A stretch of DNA of 64,000 bases, taken from NCBI RefSeq assembly GCF_027497355.1, contig NZ_CP114909.1, forward strand, positions 4,917,001 through 4,981,000, given 5' to 3'. Below the pieces are notes generated by a model. That model saw only the letters and a list, made by a program, of their open reading frames with translations. It was not told the origin of the DNA and searched no databases. The DNA comes from Micromonospora sp. WMMA1947 (lineage in GTDB: Bacteria; Actinomycetota; Actinomycetes; Mycobacteriales; Micromonosporaceae). The position numbers and the translations under genes are program-made. Below are positions 49,325-57,635 of the stretch, piece by piece (position 1 is the stretch's first letter; each line of letters opens with the position of its first letter).

Positions 49325-50160
49325 CAGTGGCCCTGCCGCCGGCCGGCGAGCGCACCGTCGACGGGCGGCGCGTGCGTTGCCGGATCAGCGGCGACGGCCC
49401 GCCCGTGGTGCTGCTGCACGGCATCGGCCGTACCCTCGACGACTTCACCGCCCTGCACACGGCGCTGGCCCGCGACCACCTGGTGCTCGCGGCGGACCTG
49501 CCCGGGCACGGTGGCTCCGCGCCGCTGGACGGCCCGCACACGCTTGCGGCGCTGGCCGCCGCGGTGGCCGGCTTCCTGGACTCAGCCGGGGTGACCGGCC
49601 CGGCGCACCTGGTCGGCAACTCCCTCGGCGGGGCGGTGGCCATGCGCCTGGCCGCCGACGAACCGCAACGCGTCGCCAGCCTGGCGTTGCTCAACAGCGC
49701 CGGCTTCGGCCGCGAGGTGACGGTGGCGCTGCGGCTGCTCGCGGTACGCCCGCTGGCCCGCCTGCTGCTGCGCCCCGATCCGAGGATCATCCGCCGGACC
49801 GAGCGGGCCATCTTCTTCGACCCGGCGTACGTCACCGAGGAGCGGCTCGCCCTCGCGCTCGCCGTGGCCGGGCAGCCGCACGCGGCCCGGGTGATGCTGG
49901 AGCTGGTCCGCGACCTGGGCACCTGGCGTGGGGTACGCCCGCAGTGGCGCACCGACCTGCTCGACGCGGTGGCCGCGCTCGACCTGCCCACCCTGCTCGT
50001 CTGGGGTGAGCGCGACCTCATCCTTCCCGCGGCGCACCTGGCGTACGCCCGCACCCGGCTGCCGAACGCGCGCAGCCACCTGTTCCGCGACACCGGGCAC
50101 ATGCCGCAGATCGAGCGGACCGCCGAGGTGGAGGCGTTGCTGCGGGAGCTGTGGGCCTGA
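49321..50160 (+). CDS. Alpha/beta hydrolase (esterase) of the ethA operon
   Basis: A 279-residue hydrolase: oxyanion region VVLLHGIGRTLDDF, nucleophile elbow VGNSLGGAVA, acid residue in VWGERDLILP and His in FRDTGHMPQIE complete the triad. GTG 49321 overlaps the upstream TGA (GTGA), so it is translationally coupled to the SDR. In an ethA-SDR-hydrolase operon the natural reading is hydrolysis of the ester or lactone made by the Baeyer-Villiger enzyme. Haloalkane- or C-C-hydrolase activity cannot be excluded. Confidence 0.87.
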   Translation: MTVALPPAGERTVDGRRVRCRISGDGPPVVLLHGIGRTLDDFTALHTALARDHLVLAADLPGHGGSAPLDGPHTLAALAAAVAGFLDSAGVTGPAHLVGNSLGGAVAMRLAADEPQRVASLALLNSAGFGREVTVALRLLAVRPLARLLLRPDPRIIRRTERAIFFDPAYVTEERLALALAVAGQPHAARVMLELVRDLGTWRGVRPQWRTDLLDAVAALDLPTLLVWGERDLILPAAHLAYARTRLPNARSHLFRDTGHMPQIERTAEVEALLRELWA

Positions 50161-50229
50161 CCGTGGCCCGCGCCACTGTCCCGGCCCGCGCCGGACCGCC
50201 CGGGCGACCGGGGGAGCAAGCTTAGATAC

Positions 50230-50880
50230 ATGACGCATCCCAGCCGGACCGCGCCGTCCGCCGCCGAGCGGGCGTACCGGCACCTCAAGCAGGCGATCCT
50301 CGAACAGGTCTACCCGGGTGGCCAGCTCGTCAGCGAGGGCGAGATCGCCGAGGCGACAGGGGTGTCCCGCACGCCGGTCCGGGAGGCGCTGCTGCGGCTG
50401 GAGACCGAAGGGCTGGTCCGGCTCTACCCGAAACGCGGCGCGCTGATCCGGCCGGTGTCGGCCCGGGAGATCGCCGACGTCATCGAGGCGCGCCGGCTGG
50501 TCGAGCTGCACGCCGCCGACCGGGTCTGGCCGCGCCGCGCCGCGCTGCGCGCCGACCTGGCCCGCCGGCTGGACGAGATGCGCCGCGCGCACGCCGCCGG
50601 TGACCTCACCGCGCTGATGGCGGCCGACCGCTCGTTCCACGCCGCGGTGGTCGAGGCGGCCGGCAACGAGATCCTGGCCGAGCTGTACCACCGGCTGCGC
50701 GACCGGCAGCTACGGATGGGTGAGGCCAGCTTCCGGCTCTCGCCCGGCTGGGCCGAGGTCGCCCTCGCCGAGCACGCCGGTCAGCTCGCCGCGCTCGACG
50801 GCGACGACCCGCAGGCGTGGCACGACGCGGTCGCCGCGCACATCGACACCGCCGCGCGGATGCTCGGGACGCTGCGGTGA
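50230..50880 (+). CDS. GntR-family regulator, FCD type
   Basis: A 216-residue repressor-type protein. GntR winged helix at about 10-75 (AYRHLKQAILEQVYPGGQLVSEGEIAEATGVSRTPVREALLRLETEGLVRLYPKRG in pieces) and an all-helical FCD ligand domain with the D-x-x-x-H metal-type pattern (ADRSFHAAVVEAAGN; later LAEHAGQLAAL). It overlaps the next gene by 4 bp (GTGA), so it probably controls the MFS transporter and binds its substrate. Confidence 0.88.
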   Translation: MTHPSRTAPSAAERAYRHLKQAILEQVYPGGQLVSEGEIAEATGVSRTPVREALLRLETEGLVRLYPKRGALIRPVSAREIADVIEARRLVELHAADRVWPRRAALRADLARRLDEMRRAHAAGDLTALMAADRSFHAAVVEAAGNEILAELYHRLRDRQLRMGEASFRLSPGWAEVALAEHAGQLAALDGDDPQAWHDAVAAHIDTAARMLGTLR

Positions 50881-52160
50881 GCGGCGGTCGCCGGCCCGCC
50901 GCCCTGGTGTACGCGGTAGCCGTCACCGCCTACCTGACGGCCGTGTTCCACCGCAGCTCCCTCGGCGTGACAGGGGTCGACGCGGCGGACCGCTTCCACA
51001 TCAACGCCGCCGCGCTCGCCACGTTCTCCGTCGCCCAGCTCGCCGTCTACGCCGCCATGCAGGTGCCGGTCGGCGTGCTGCTGGACCGCTACGGCTCGCG
51101 CCGGCTGCTGCTGGCCGGCGGCGCGCTGATGGTGGCCGGGCAGCTCCTGTTCGCCGTCGCCACCGACGTACCGGCCGCGGTCGCCGCGCGGGTGCTGGTC
51201 GGCCTCGGTGACGCAATGACGTTCATCAGCGTGCTGCGCATCGTCGCGTTCTGGTTCCCCGGCCGCCGCAACCCGCTGCTGGTGCAGCTCACCGGCACCG
51301 TCGGCCAGCTCGGCGCGGTGCTCGGCGCCGTACCCCTGGTGCTGCTGCTGCACCGCGCCGGCTGGACCCCGGCGTTCCTGACCGCCGCCGCGCTCGGCGC
51401 GACGGTGGTGCTGATGGTCCTCGTCGCGGTCCGCGACACCCCGCACGCCGAGCACGCCACCGCGCTCGCCCCCGACCTGGCCACGGTGCGCCGCCAGCTC
51501 GCCGACGCCTGGGCCGAGCCGGGCACCCGGCTGGGCCTGTGGACACACTTCGTCACGCAGTTCTCCGGCTCGGTGTTCGCGCTGCTGTGGGGCTACCCGT
51601 TCCTGGTGCAGGGACAGGGCTTCTCGCCCACGGCGGCGGCCGGGCTGCTCACCCTGATGACGATGGTGACGCTCGTGTGCGGGCCGGTGCTCGCACACCT
51701 GTGCGGCCGTTACCCGTTCCACCGCTCGGTGCTGGTCTTCGCCATCACCGCCGCCACCGCCGGGATGTGGGGGGTGGTGCTGGCCTGGCCCGGCCCGGCA
51801 CCGCACGCGTTGCTGGTGGCGCTCGTGGTGGTGCTCGCGGTCAACGGACCCGGTTCGATGATCGGGTTCGACTACGCCCGCACGTTCAACCCGGTGCACC
51901 GCATCGGCAGTGCCACAGGCATCGTCAACGTCGGCGGCTTCGTCGCCTCGATCGCGCTGATCCTGGCCGTCGGCCTGGTGCTCGACCTGGCCACCCCGGC
52001 CGGGCGGGACGCGCCGCCGCTGTCCGCGTTCCGCTGGGCGTTCGCCGTCCAGTTCCTGCTCTGGGCGCTCGGCGCGGCGCAGGTGCTGCGCTACCGCAAC
52101 GCCGCCCGTCGCCGGCTCGCCGGCGAGCGGGCCGCCGCGGCGGTCCCGGCGACGGCCTGA
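50877..52160 (+). CDS. MFS transporter co-transcribed with a GntR regulator
   Basis: A 427-residue 12-helix transporter. The first half has VYAVAVTAYLTAVFHRSSLGVTGVDAADRF, AAMQVPVGVLLDRYGSRRLLL (A-motif version) and MTFISVLRIVAFWFPGRRNPLLV, the pattern of nitrate/organic-anion type MFS proteins. The second half includes LVVVLAVNGPGSMIGFDYARTFNP. GTG 50877 overlaps the regulator stop. Substrate presumably matches the FCD ligand, an organic acid by family precedent. Confidence 0.85.
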   Translation: MSGGRRPAALVYAVAVTAYLTAVFHRSSLGVTGVDAADRFHINAAALATFSVAQLAVYAAMQVPVGVLLDRYGSRRLLLAGGALMVAGQLLFAVATDVPAAVAARVLVGLGDAMTFISVLRIVAFWFPGRRNPLLVQLTGTVGQLGAVLGAVPLVLLLHRAGWTPAFLTAAALGATVVLMVLVAVRDTPHAEHATALAPDLATVRRQLADAWAEPGTRLGLWTHFVTQFSGSVFALLWGYPFLVQGQGFSPTAAAGLLTLMTMVTLVCGPVLAHLCGRYPFHRSVLVFAITAATAGMWGVVLAWPGPAPHALLVALVVVLAVNGPGSMIGFDYARTFNPVHRIGSATGIVNVGGFVASIALILAVGLVLDLATPAGRDAPPLSAFRWAFAVQFLLWALGAAQVLRYRNAARRRLAGERAAAAVPATA

Positions 52161-52187
52161 GGACGCGGGCAGCCCGGCGCGACCGGC

Positions 52188-52601
52188 TCAGGGCCGGTGC
52201 CGCACCAGCGAGTCGAGCACCAGGGTCAGCCCCGCGCCGACCAGCCACACGTCCTTGGCCAGGCCGATGCCCTCCTGGCTCGGCCGCAGGCTGGTGCCCT
52301 CCCGCATGCCGGGCGTCTTCAGGTAGAGCTGCACCAGCCCGGCGCCGAACGCGGTGAGCGCGGCCCCGGCCAGCAGCGACGGCACGAACGGCGCGAGCAG
52401 CGCCGCGCCGAGCGCCGTTTCGCCCCGGGACAGCAGCTTGGCGAACCGGTCCGGCGGGATCTGCCGCAGCTGCGGCATCGCGCCGACCGCCATGCCGTGC
52501 ATGCCCGCGGCGGCCTCACCCTCCAGGGCCCGCTTCCCTAGCCCGGAGTTCAGGATGTACGCGCCGATGGCGACCCGCAGCGGCGCATGCGACAGCCTCA
52601 T
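52188..52601 (-). CDS. DoxX-like small membrane protein
   Basis: A 137-residue protein with three or four hydrophobic stretches: LRVAIGAYILNSGLGKRAL at the start, TALGAALLAPFVPSLLAGAALTAFGAGL in the centre and DVWLVGAGLTLVLDSLV at the end, consistent with the DoxX/DUF4267 type of four-helix membrane proteins. GGGAGTG precedes ATG 52601. Convergent with the MFS gene and divergent from mscR. Redox or envelope role unknown. Confidence 0.6.
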   Translation of the reverse strand: MRLSHAPLRVAIGAYILNSGLGKRALEGEAAAGMHGMAVGAMPQLRQIPPDRFAKLLSRGETALGAALLAPFVPSLLAGAALTAFGAGLVQLYLKTPGMREGTSLRPSQEGIGLAKDVWLVGAGLTLVLDSLVRHRP

Positions 52602-52740
52602 GATCACTCCCGTCCCACCAGGTAGAACCGGCACACCGGGTACCCGGTCATGACCAGGACAATCCGGCGGGCTTCATTGGTTCGCGGGTCATGATCAGCG
52701 GTAGGTTCGGGGTGCAGAAGCACGCTACAAGGGAGGCACT

Positions 52741-53829
52741 GTGAGCCAGGAAGTCCGGGGAGTCGTGTCGCGGCGCAAGGGTGCGCCCGTGGAGGTCACC
52801 ACCATCGTGGTGCCGGACCCGGGGCCGGGCGAGGCGGTGGTCCGCATCCAGTCGTGCGGCGTCTGCCACACCGACCTGCACTACCGCGAGGGCGGCATCA
52901 ACGACGACTACCCGTTCCTGCTCGGCCACGAGGCCGCCGGCATCGTGGAGCAGGTCGGCGACGGCGTCACCGATGTGGCCCCCGGCGACTTCGTGGTGCT
53001 CAACTGGCGGGCGGTCTGCGGCCAGTGCCGGGCCTGCCGCCGGGGCCGCCCCTGGTACTGCTTCGCCACCCACAACGCGACGCAGAAGATGACGCTCACC
53101 GACGGCACCGAGCTGACCCCGGCGCTCGGCATCGGCGCGTTCGCCGAGAAGACGCTCGTGCACGCCGGGCAGTGCACCAAGGTCGACCCGTCGGCCCGGC
53201 CGGCGGCCGTCGGCCTGCTCGGCTGCGGCGTGATGGCCGGCCTCGGCGCGGCCATGAACACCGGCAACGTGACCCGGGGCGACTCGGTCGCGGTGATCGG
53301 CTGCGGCGGCGTCGGCGACGCGGCGGTGGCCGGCGCGGCCCTGGCCGGCGCGACCACGATCATCGCCGTGGACACCGACTCCCGCAAGCTCGACTGGGCG
53401 CGCAAGTTCGGCGCCACCCACACCGTCAACGCCTCCGAGGACGACGCGGTGGAGGCCATCCGCGCGGCCACCGGCGGCTTCGGCGCCGACGTGGTGATCG
53501 ACGCGGTCGGCCGCCCGGAGACCTGGAAGCAGGCGTTCTACGCGCGCGACCTGGCCGGCACCGTCGTGCTGGTCGGCGTGCCGACCCCGGAGATGACCGT
53601 CGACCTGCCGCTGCTGGACGTCTTCGGCCGCGGCGGCGCGCTCAAGTCCAGCTGGTACGGCGACTGCCTGCCCAGCCGCGACTTCCCGATGCTGACCGAG
53701 CTGTACCGGCAGGGCCGGCTGGACCTGGACGCCTTCGTCACCGAGGAGATCGCCCTCGACCAGGTCGAGGAGGCGTTCAACCGGATGCACCACGGCGACG
53801 TGCTGCGCTCGGTGGTGGTCTTCCCGTGA
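52741..53829 (+). CDS. mscR: S-(hydroxymethyl)mycothiol dehydrogenase
   Basis: A 362-residue zinc-dependent medium-chain dehydrogenase oxidising the formaldehyde-mycothiol adduct with [19 protein letters not shown] and [11 protein letters not shown] hold the catalytic zinc ligands; [15 protein letters not shown] is the structural-zinc lobe; [19 protein letters not shown] is the NAD loop. The W-R-A-V-C and C-F-A-T-H-N-A sequences match MscR rather than ordinary alcohol dehydrogenases. GTG 52741. Overlaps the next gene by 4 bp. Its presence fits a mycothiol-making actinomycete. Confidence 0.88.
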   Translation: MSQEVRGVVSRRKGAPVEVTTIVVPDPGPGEAVVRIQSCGVCHTDLHYREGGINDDYPFLLGHEAAGIVEQVGDGVTDVAPGDFVVLNWRAVCGQCRACRRGRPWYCFATHNATQKMTLTDGTELTPALGIGAFAEKTLVHAGQCTKVDPSARPAAVGLLGCGVMAGLGAAMNTGNVTRGDSVAVIGCGGVGDAAVAGAALAGATTIIAVDTDSRKLDWARKFGATHTVNASEDDAVEAIRAATGGFGADVVIDAVGRPETWKQAFYARDLAGTVVLVGVPTPEMTVDLPLLDVFGRGGALKSSWYGDCLPSRDFPMLTELYRQGRLDLDAFVTEEIALDQVEEAFNRMHHGDVLRSVVVFP

Positions 53830-54455
53830 CCGCCCGCGTCGACCACGCCGTCACCTCCGGCACGTTCTCGCTGGACGGCCAGACGTTCGACGTGGACAAC
53901 AACGTCTGGGTGATCGGTGACGACGCCGAGTGCGTCGTCCTCGACGCGCCGCACGACGTGGCCGCCATCCGCGAGGTGATCGGCGACCGGCGGGTGGTCG
54001 CGATCGTGGCCACCCACGCCCACGACGACCACGTCCGCGTCGCGCCCGAGCTGGCCCGGGCCACCGGCGCGCCGGTGCTGCTGCACCCGGCCGACCGGGT
54101 GCTGTGGGACATGGTGCACCCGGACACGGCACCGGACGGCGAGCTGACCGACGGGCAGACGATCAGCGTCGGCGGCACCACGCTGCGGGTGATGCACACC
54201 CCGGGCCACAGCCCCGGCGCGTGCAGCCTGTACGCCCCCGACCTGGGCGCGGTCTTCACCGGCGACACCCTGTTCGCCGGTGGACCGGGCGCGACCGGCC
54301 GGTCGTACAGCGACTTCGGCACCATCGTCGAGTCGATCCGTACCCGGCTGCTCACGCTCCCGCCGGAGACGGTGGTGCACACCGGGCACGGCGACGACAC
54401 CACGATCGGCGCCGAGGCGCCGCACCTGGACGAGTGGATCGCCCGGGGCCACTGA
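53826..54455 (+). CDS. Metallo-beta-lactamase-fold hydrolase partnered with MscR
   Basis: A 209-residue MBL-fold enzyme: metal motifs [30 protein letters not shown] and [10 protein letters not shown] give two-zinc coordination as in glyoxalase II-like proteins. GTG 53826 overlaps the mscR stop (GTGA). The same gene order occurs in mycobacteria. The natural inference is thioester hydrolysis in mycothiol-dependent aldehyde detoxification, for example S-formylmycothiol; not shown by sequence alone. Confidence 0.88.
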   Translation: MTARVDHAVTSGTFSLDGQTFDVDNNVWVIGDDAECVVLDAPHDVAAIREVIGDRRVVAIVATHAHDDHVRVAPELARATGAPVLLHPADRVLWDMVHPDTAPDGELTDGQTISVGGTTLRVMHTPGHSPGACSLYAPDLGAVFTGDTLFAGGPGATGRSYSDFGTIVESIRTRLLTLPPETVVHTGHGDDTTIGAEAPHLDEWIARGH

Positions 54456-54560
54456 GGACACGCCCGAGCGGGCCCGGCCGGAGTGATCCGGTCCGGGCCC
54501 GCTCGCGCGTCCCGGCCCTGGCGGGGCGCCGTCCCGGCCGGGAAACCGGGTGGCCGCGCG

Positions 54561-55673
54561 ATGTCGGGCCCGGTGATACTCGGGCCCGTGCCCGTCGCCA
54601 CCCTCACCGACGCCCAGTCCGCCGCGCTGCGCCACGTCCGCGACGTCGCGCTGCGCGACCGCCCGGCGGCGCTCGCCGTCATCGCCCGCCACCTCGCCGC
54701 CTCCGGCACCACCTACCGGTACGAGGAGGTCGTCGCCGCGATCACCGGGTACGGGCGGCTGACGCTCAACTTCCACCCGGACCGGGTGCTGCGCGACGGC
54801 CGCACAGTGGTCGAGGCCCTCGAGGAGGAGGGCGTCTACCGCAGCCAGTTCGAGACCGGCATCTCCAACGGCGGGCTGACCGCGTATCCGGGCGGCGACC
54901 GGGACGTGTGGGAGCAGGCGATGTTCGGCGGCGCGTACCAGCGTGCCGGCGTTCTTCCGGCGGAGCGCCCGAAGTACGGCGGCCTGAACCTGCTCGACCA
55001 CGCCGACGGCGCGTGCCCCCGGTTCGGCTCCTGCCACCTGCGGCTGCGCCCGGAGGTGCTGGCCCGGGCCACGTTCACCTTCGGTGACAGCCACGTCGAG
55101 CCCACCGAGTTCGGCACCGTCGACGTCTTCGAGCCGGTGTTCGCGGCGCTGCTGACCGCCACCGCCGGTACCGGCGTCGCCCTAGGTGTGGCCGGCACGG
55201 ACACCGGCACGCTGCTGCGGGCGTTGCTGCGCCGCCGGGAAGGGGAGTCCGGCCGGGTCGGCCGGGCGCTGGACGACTACATCGAGGCGCAGGTGCACGG
55301 CGAGATCAACCTGTCCCGCGACGTCGAGGCGCTCGTGGTCGACCCGTCGTTCCGGGGCACCGACGTGGGACGGCGCCTGGAGGGGATCGCCGCGCGGCAC
55401 GGCCTGGCGCTGCGCTTCCACCCCGGGTTCGTGCTGCCGGTCGACGGGGTGGACGCCGAGTTCCGCGGCCCGGACATCCCGCCGCTGGCGGCACGGGTGG
55501 CAGCCGAGTTCGGGCGGCCGGGGGAGCAGCTGCACGCGGCGCTCGTCGGCCGGGCCGCCGCGTCGGTGGTACGCGAGCCGCAGCGCTGGGCCGACCGGGG
55601 GCCGGCGGCGGTAACCCTGCAGCACCTCAAGCAGCTCTGGCACGTCCTGGTCCGGTTCGGCGGTCCGGCCTGA
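54561..55673 (+). CDS. DUF3626 family protein
   Basis: About 370 residues (361 if started at GTG 54588). Matches the DUF3626 pattern: LTLNFHPDRVLRDGRTVVEAL, YRSQFETGISNGGLTAYPGGDRD, WEQAMFGGAYQ, YGGLNLLDHADGACPRFGSCHLRL, and VHGEINLSRDVEALVVDPSF. The family is seen in bacteria as a stand-alone protein sometimes likened to toxin-type ADP-ribosyl enzymes; no activity is established to my knowledge. GATACT (54575-54580) is seven bases before GTG 54588, so the leaderless GTG may be the true start. Confidence 0.7.
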   Translation: MSGPVILGPVPVATLTDAQSAALRHVRDVALRDRPAALAVIARHLAASGTTYRYEEVVAAITGYGRLTLNFHPDRVLRDGRTVVEALEEEGVYRSQFETGISNGGLTAYPGGDRDVWEQAMFGGAYQRAGVLPAERPKYGGLNLLDHADGACPRFGSCHLRLRPEVLARATFTFGDSHVEPTEFGTVDVFEPVFAALLTATAGTGVALGVAGTDTGTLLRALLRRREGESGRVGRALDDYIEAQVHGEINLSRDVEALVVDPSFRGTDVGRRLEGIAARHGLALRFHPGFVLPVDGVDAEFRGPDIPPLAARVAAEFGRPGEQLHAALVGRAAASVVREPQRWADRGPAAVTLQHLKQLWHVLVRFGGPA

Positions 55674-55883
55674 TCGTCCCGGTCCGCCCCTGAGCGGCCC
55701 TGCTGCCCGGAATCCCGGGTGACCTGGACCGCAGCCTCGGCCCTGCCCGGCATTTCCGGAATGACCGACACTGCGGGCTCGTTGTGTCCCCCGTACCGCC
55801 GGAACCCAAACACCTACCCGGCGGTAGTCCCTCGAGGGGCGCTCACCCCGGAGCGCGTCGTAACGATCGAAAGGGCAACCATC

Positions 55884-56624
55884 GTGAAGCAGCACTTCAC
55901 TCGATGGCTCCCCGCCATCGCGAAGACCGCCGTGGCGAAGAACGCCGTCACGAAGACCGTCGCCGTCGCCAAGAACCGCCGTGCCGCGCTGAGCGTGGCG
56001 GGCGTGGCCGTCCTGGGCGGCCTGGCCGTCGGACCCGTCGCCGTGGCCGCACCGGTCACCAGCGGGCCGCACGCCGGCGCCAAGGCCGCCATCGACCTGG
56101 CCACCGGCAAGAAGACCTCCACCGAGGCGGTCAAGCCCGGCCAGACCACCGGCCTGGACAAGGTGCCGACCCGGGCCGACCGGCCGGCCAAGGAGAAGCT
56201 CGTGCCGCACGGCGTCGAGGGCGCGCAGTCGCGCATCCCGCTCGACGACGCGCAGCTCGACAACGCCAAGGCCATCGTCGAGGCGGCCAAGGAGACGGGC
56301 GTGGGGGAGCGGGGCGCCGTGATCGGCGTCGCGACCTCGCTGCAGGAGTCGAAGCTGTACAACCTGGGTCACCTCGGCGCTAACAACGACCACGACTCGG
56401 AGGGCCTGTTCCAGCAGCGCCCGTCGTCCGGTTGGGGCACGTCCGAGCAGATCACCGACCCGGAGTACTCCAGCAAAGCGTTCTTCAACGCGCTGAAGAA
56501 CGTCGGCGGCTGGCATGAGCTGCCGCTGACCACCGCCGCGCAGACCGTCCAGGTGTCCGCCTACCCGTACGCGTACGCGCAGTGGGAGGAGCAGGCGGCG
56601 GACATCGTCCAGCAGGTCTGGTGA
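55884..56624 (+). CDS. Secreted lysozyme-like/transglycosylase-type protein 1
   Basis: A 246-residue exported protein. Long basic N-terminus with signal helix (RRAALSVAGVAVLGGLAVGPVAVAAP), a linker, then a lysozyme-like domain from about 125: ATSLQESKLYNLGHLGANNDHDSEGLFQQRPSSGWGT with Glu155 at the catalytic position of soluble lytic transglycosylases, and TTAAQTVQVSAYPYAYAQWEEQA at the end. Closely related to the protein encoded at 57032. GTG 55884 after GAAAGGG. Strong terminator follows. Peptidoglycan cleavage is inferred. Confidence 0.72.
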   Translation: MKQHFTRWLPAIAKTAVAKNAVTKTVAVAKNRRAALSVAGVAVLGGLAVGPVAVAAPVTSGPHAGAKAAIDLATGKKTSTEAVKPGQTTGLDKVPTRADRPAKEKLVPHGVEGAQSRIPLDDAQLDNAKAIVEAAKETGVGERGAVIGVATSLQESKLYNLGHLGANNDHDSEGLFQQRPSSGWGTSEQITDPEYSSKAFFNALKNVGGWHELPLTTAAQTVQVSAYPYAYAQWEEQAADIVQQVW

Positions 56625-56636
56625 CCCACCCGTAGC

Positions 56637-56670
56637 GAACGGCCGGCCCCTCCCCGGGGGCCGGCCGTTC
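56637..56670 (+). terminator. Hairpin terminator after lysozyme-like gene 1
   Basis: Perfect 14-bp arms (GAACGGCCGGCCCC and complement) with a 6-base loop, 12 bp past the stop. Confidence 0.85.
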
Positions 56671-56673
56671 TCG

Positions 56674-56745
56674 TCGATCTTGGACTTCTGGCACCTCGCA
56701 GACCTCGGATAACGGACATCCTGGGCGCCACAACTCCAAGATCGG
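56674..56745. repeat. Intergenic palindrome, family C
   Basis: TCGATCTTGGACTTCTGGC on the left and the inverted CCGATCTTGGAGTTGTGGCG on the right, about 28 bases between. Similar design to families A and B with a different core. It lies in the 407-bp gap 56625-57031; the rest of that gap (56746-57031) shows no gene, and I could not identify a riboswitch in it. Confidence 0.65.
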
Positions 56746-57031
56746 CGGGGAGCTGGGTGGGACGGGCGGACCTGTGGGCGGGGTGTCCGGATCCGCTGTG
56801 GTGGGCGGCACTCCGTGGGCGGAATCGGGGGCGGGCGGGCGGCGTTGTAACCCGGTGCACGACCGCAGCGGCGCCACCGAGCGCCCGCCCGACGGGAATG
56901 GTCCGGGGCCGCCGGTCGTTGCAGATGCACCCGGCACGCTTCGCGCTGCCGGATCCCCCCGAGAACCTCTCTGAGCGCCTGACGGTGCCCACGCATCCCC
57001 CCGATGCGTCGACCCCCGAACGGAGCCCACC

Positions 57032-57583
57032 ATGAACACGATCCTGCGCAAGAGCATCCTCGGTATCGCCGGTCTCGCCTTCACCGGTGGCGTGTTCGCC
57101 GGTCCGGTCGCCGCCCACGCGGCGGAGACCGCCACGCCGGCCGCCGTCGCGGTCCAGGGCGTGAGCCCGCAGGGTACGCAGTCGCACGTGGACCTGAACG
57201 ACGAGCAGCTCGCCAACGCCAAGGCCATCATCGCGGCCACCAAGAAGGCGGGCATGCCCGAGCGGGCCGCGGTCGTCTCGATCGCCACCGCGCTGCAGGA
57301 GTCGAAGCTGGAGAACCTGGGTCACCTGGGTGACCGCAACGACCACGACTCGCTGGGCCTGTTCCAGCAGCGGCCGTCCAGCGGCTGGGGTACGCCGGAG
57401 CAGATCACCGACCCCGAGTACTCGACGCTGGCGTTCCTCAAGGGCCTCAAGCAGGTCGACGGCTGGCAGGACATGCCGCTGACCGAGGCCGCGCAGACCG
57501 TGCAGGTCAGCGCCTACCCCGACGCGTACGCGCAGTGGGAGAAGCAGGCCGCCGAGATCGTCGCCGAGCACTGGAACAAGTAA
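57032..57583 (+). CDS. Secreted lysozyme-like/transglycosylase-type protein 2
   Basis: A 183-residue exported protein: signal peptide 1-30 (ending AAHAA), short linker, then the same lysozyme-like domain as its upstream paralogue: ATALQESKLENLGHLGDRNDHDSLGLFQQRPSSGWGT in pieces, with Glu90 at the catalytic position, and TEAAQTVQVSAYPDAYAQWEKQA. Lacks the long basic N-terminal extension of paralogue 1. CGGAG precedes the ATG. Followed at 4 bp by a very strong bidirectional hairpin. Tandem duplication with divergence of the leader is inferred. Confidence 0.72.
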   Translation: MNTILRKSILGIAGLAFTGGVFAGPVAAHAAETATPAAVAVQGVSPQGTQSHVDLNDEQLANAKAIIAATKKAGMPERAAVVSIATALQESKLENLGHLGDRNDHDSLGLFQQRPSSGWGTPEQITDPEYSTLAFLKGLKQVDGWQDMPLTEAAQTVQVSAYPDAYAQWEKQAAEIVAEHWNK

Positions 57584-57586
57584 GAC

Positions 57587-57633
57587 GCACACGAAAGGCC
57601 GGCACCCGATCCGGGTGCCGGCCTTTCGTGTGC
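57587..57633. terminator. Bidirectional terminator hairpin
   Basis: Perfect 22-bp arms beginning GCACACGAAAGGCCGGCACC, 3-base loop; AAAGG/CCTTT in the stem. Lies exactly between the convergent stops at 57583 and 57636. Confidence 0.92.
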
Positions 57634-57635
57634 CC

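Noticed and set aside
55674-57031. Possible c-di-AMP (ydaO) riboswitch upstream of the wall-hydrolase-like genes
   Set aside because: Such genes often carry one in actinobacteria, and GGAACCC-like and purine-rich pieces occur near 55800, but I could not assemble the conserved core and pairing for either gene. A covariance-model search would decide.
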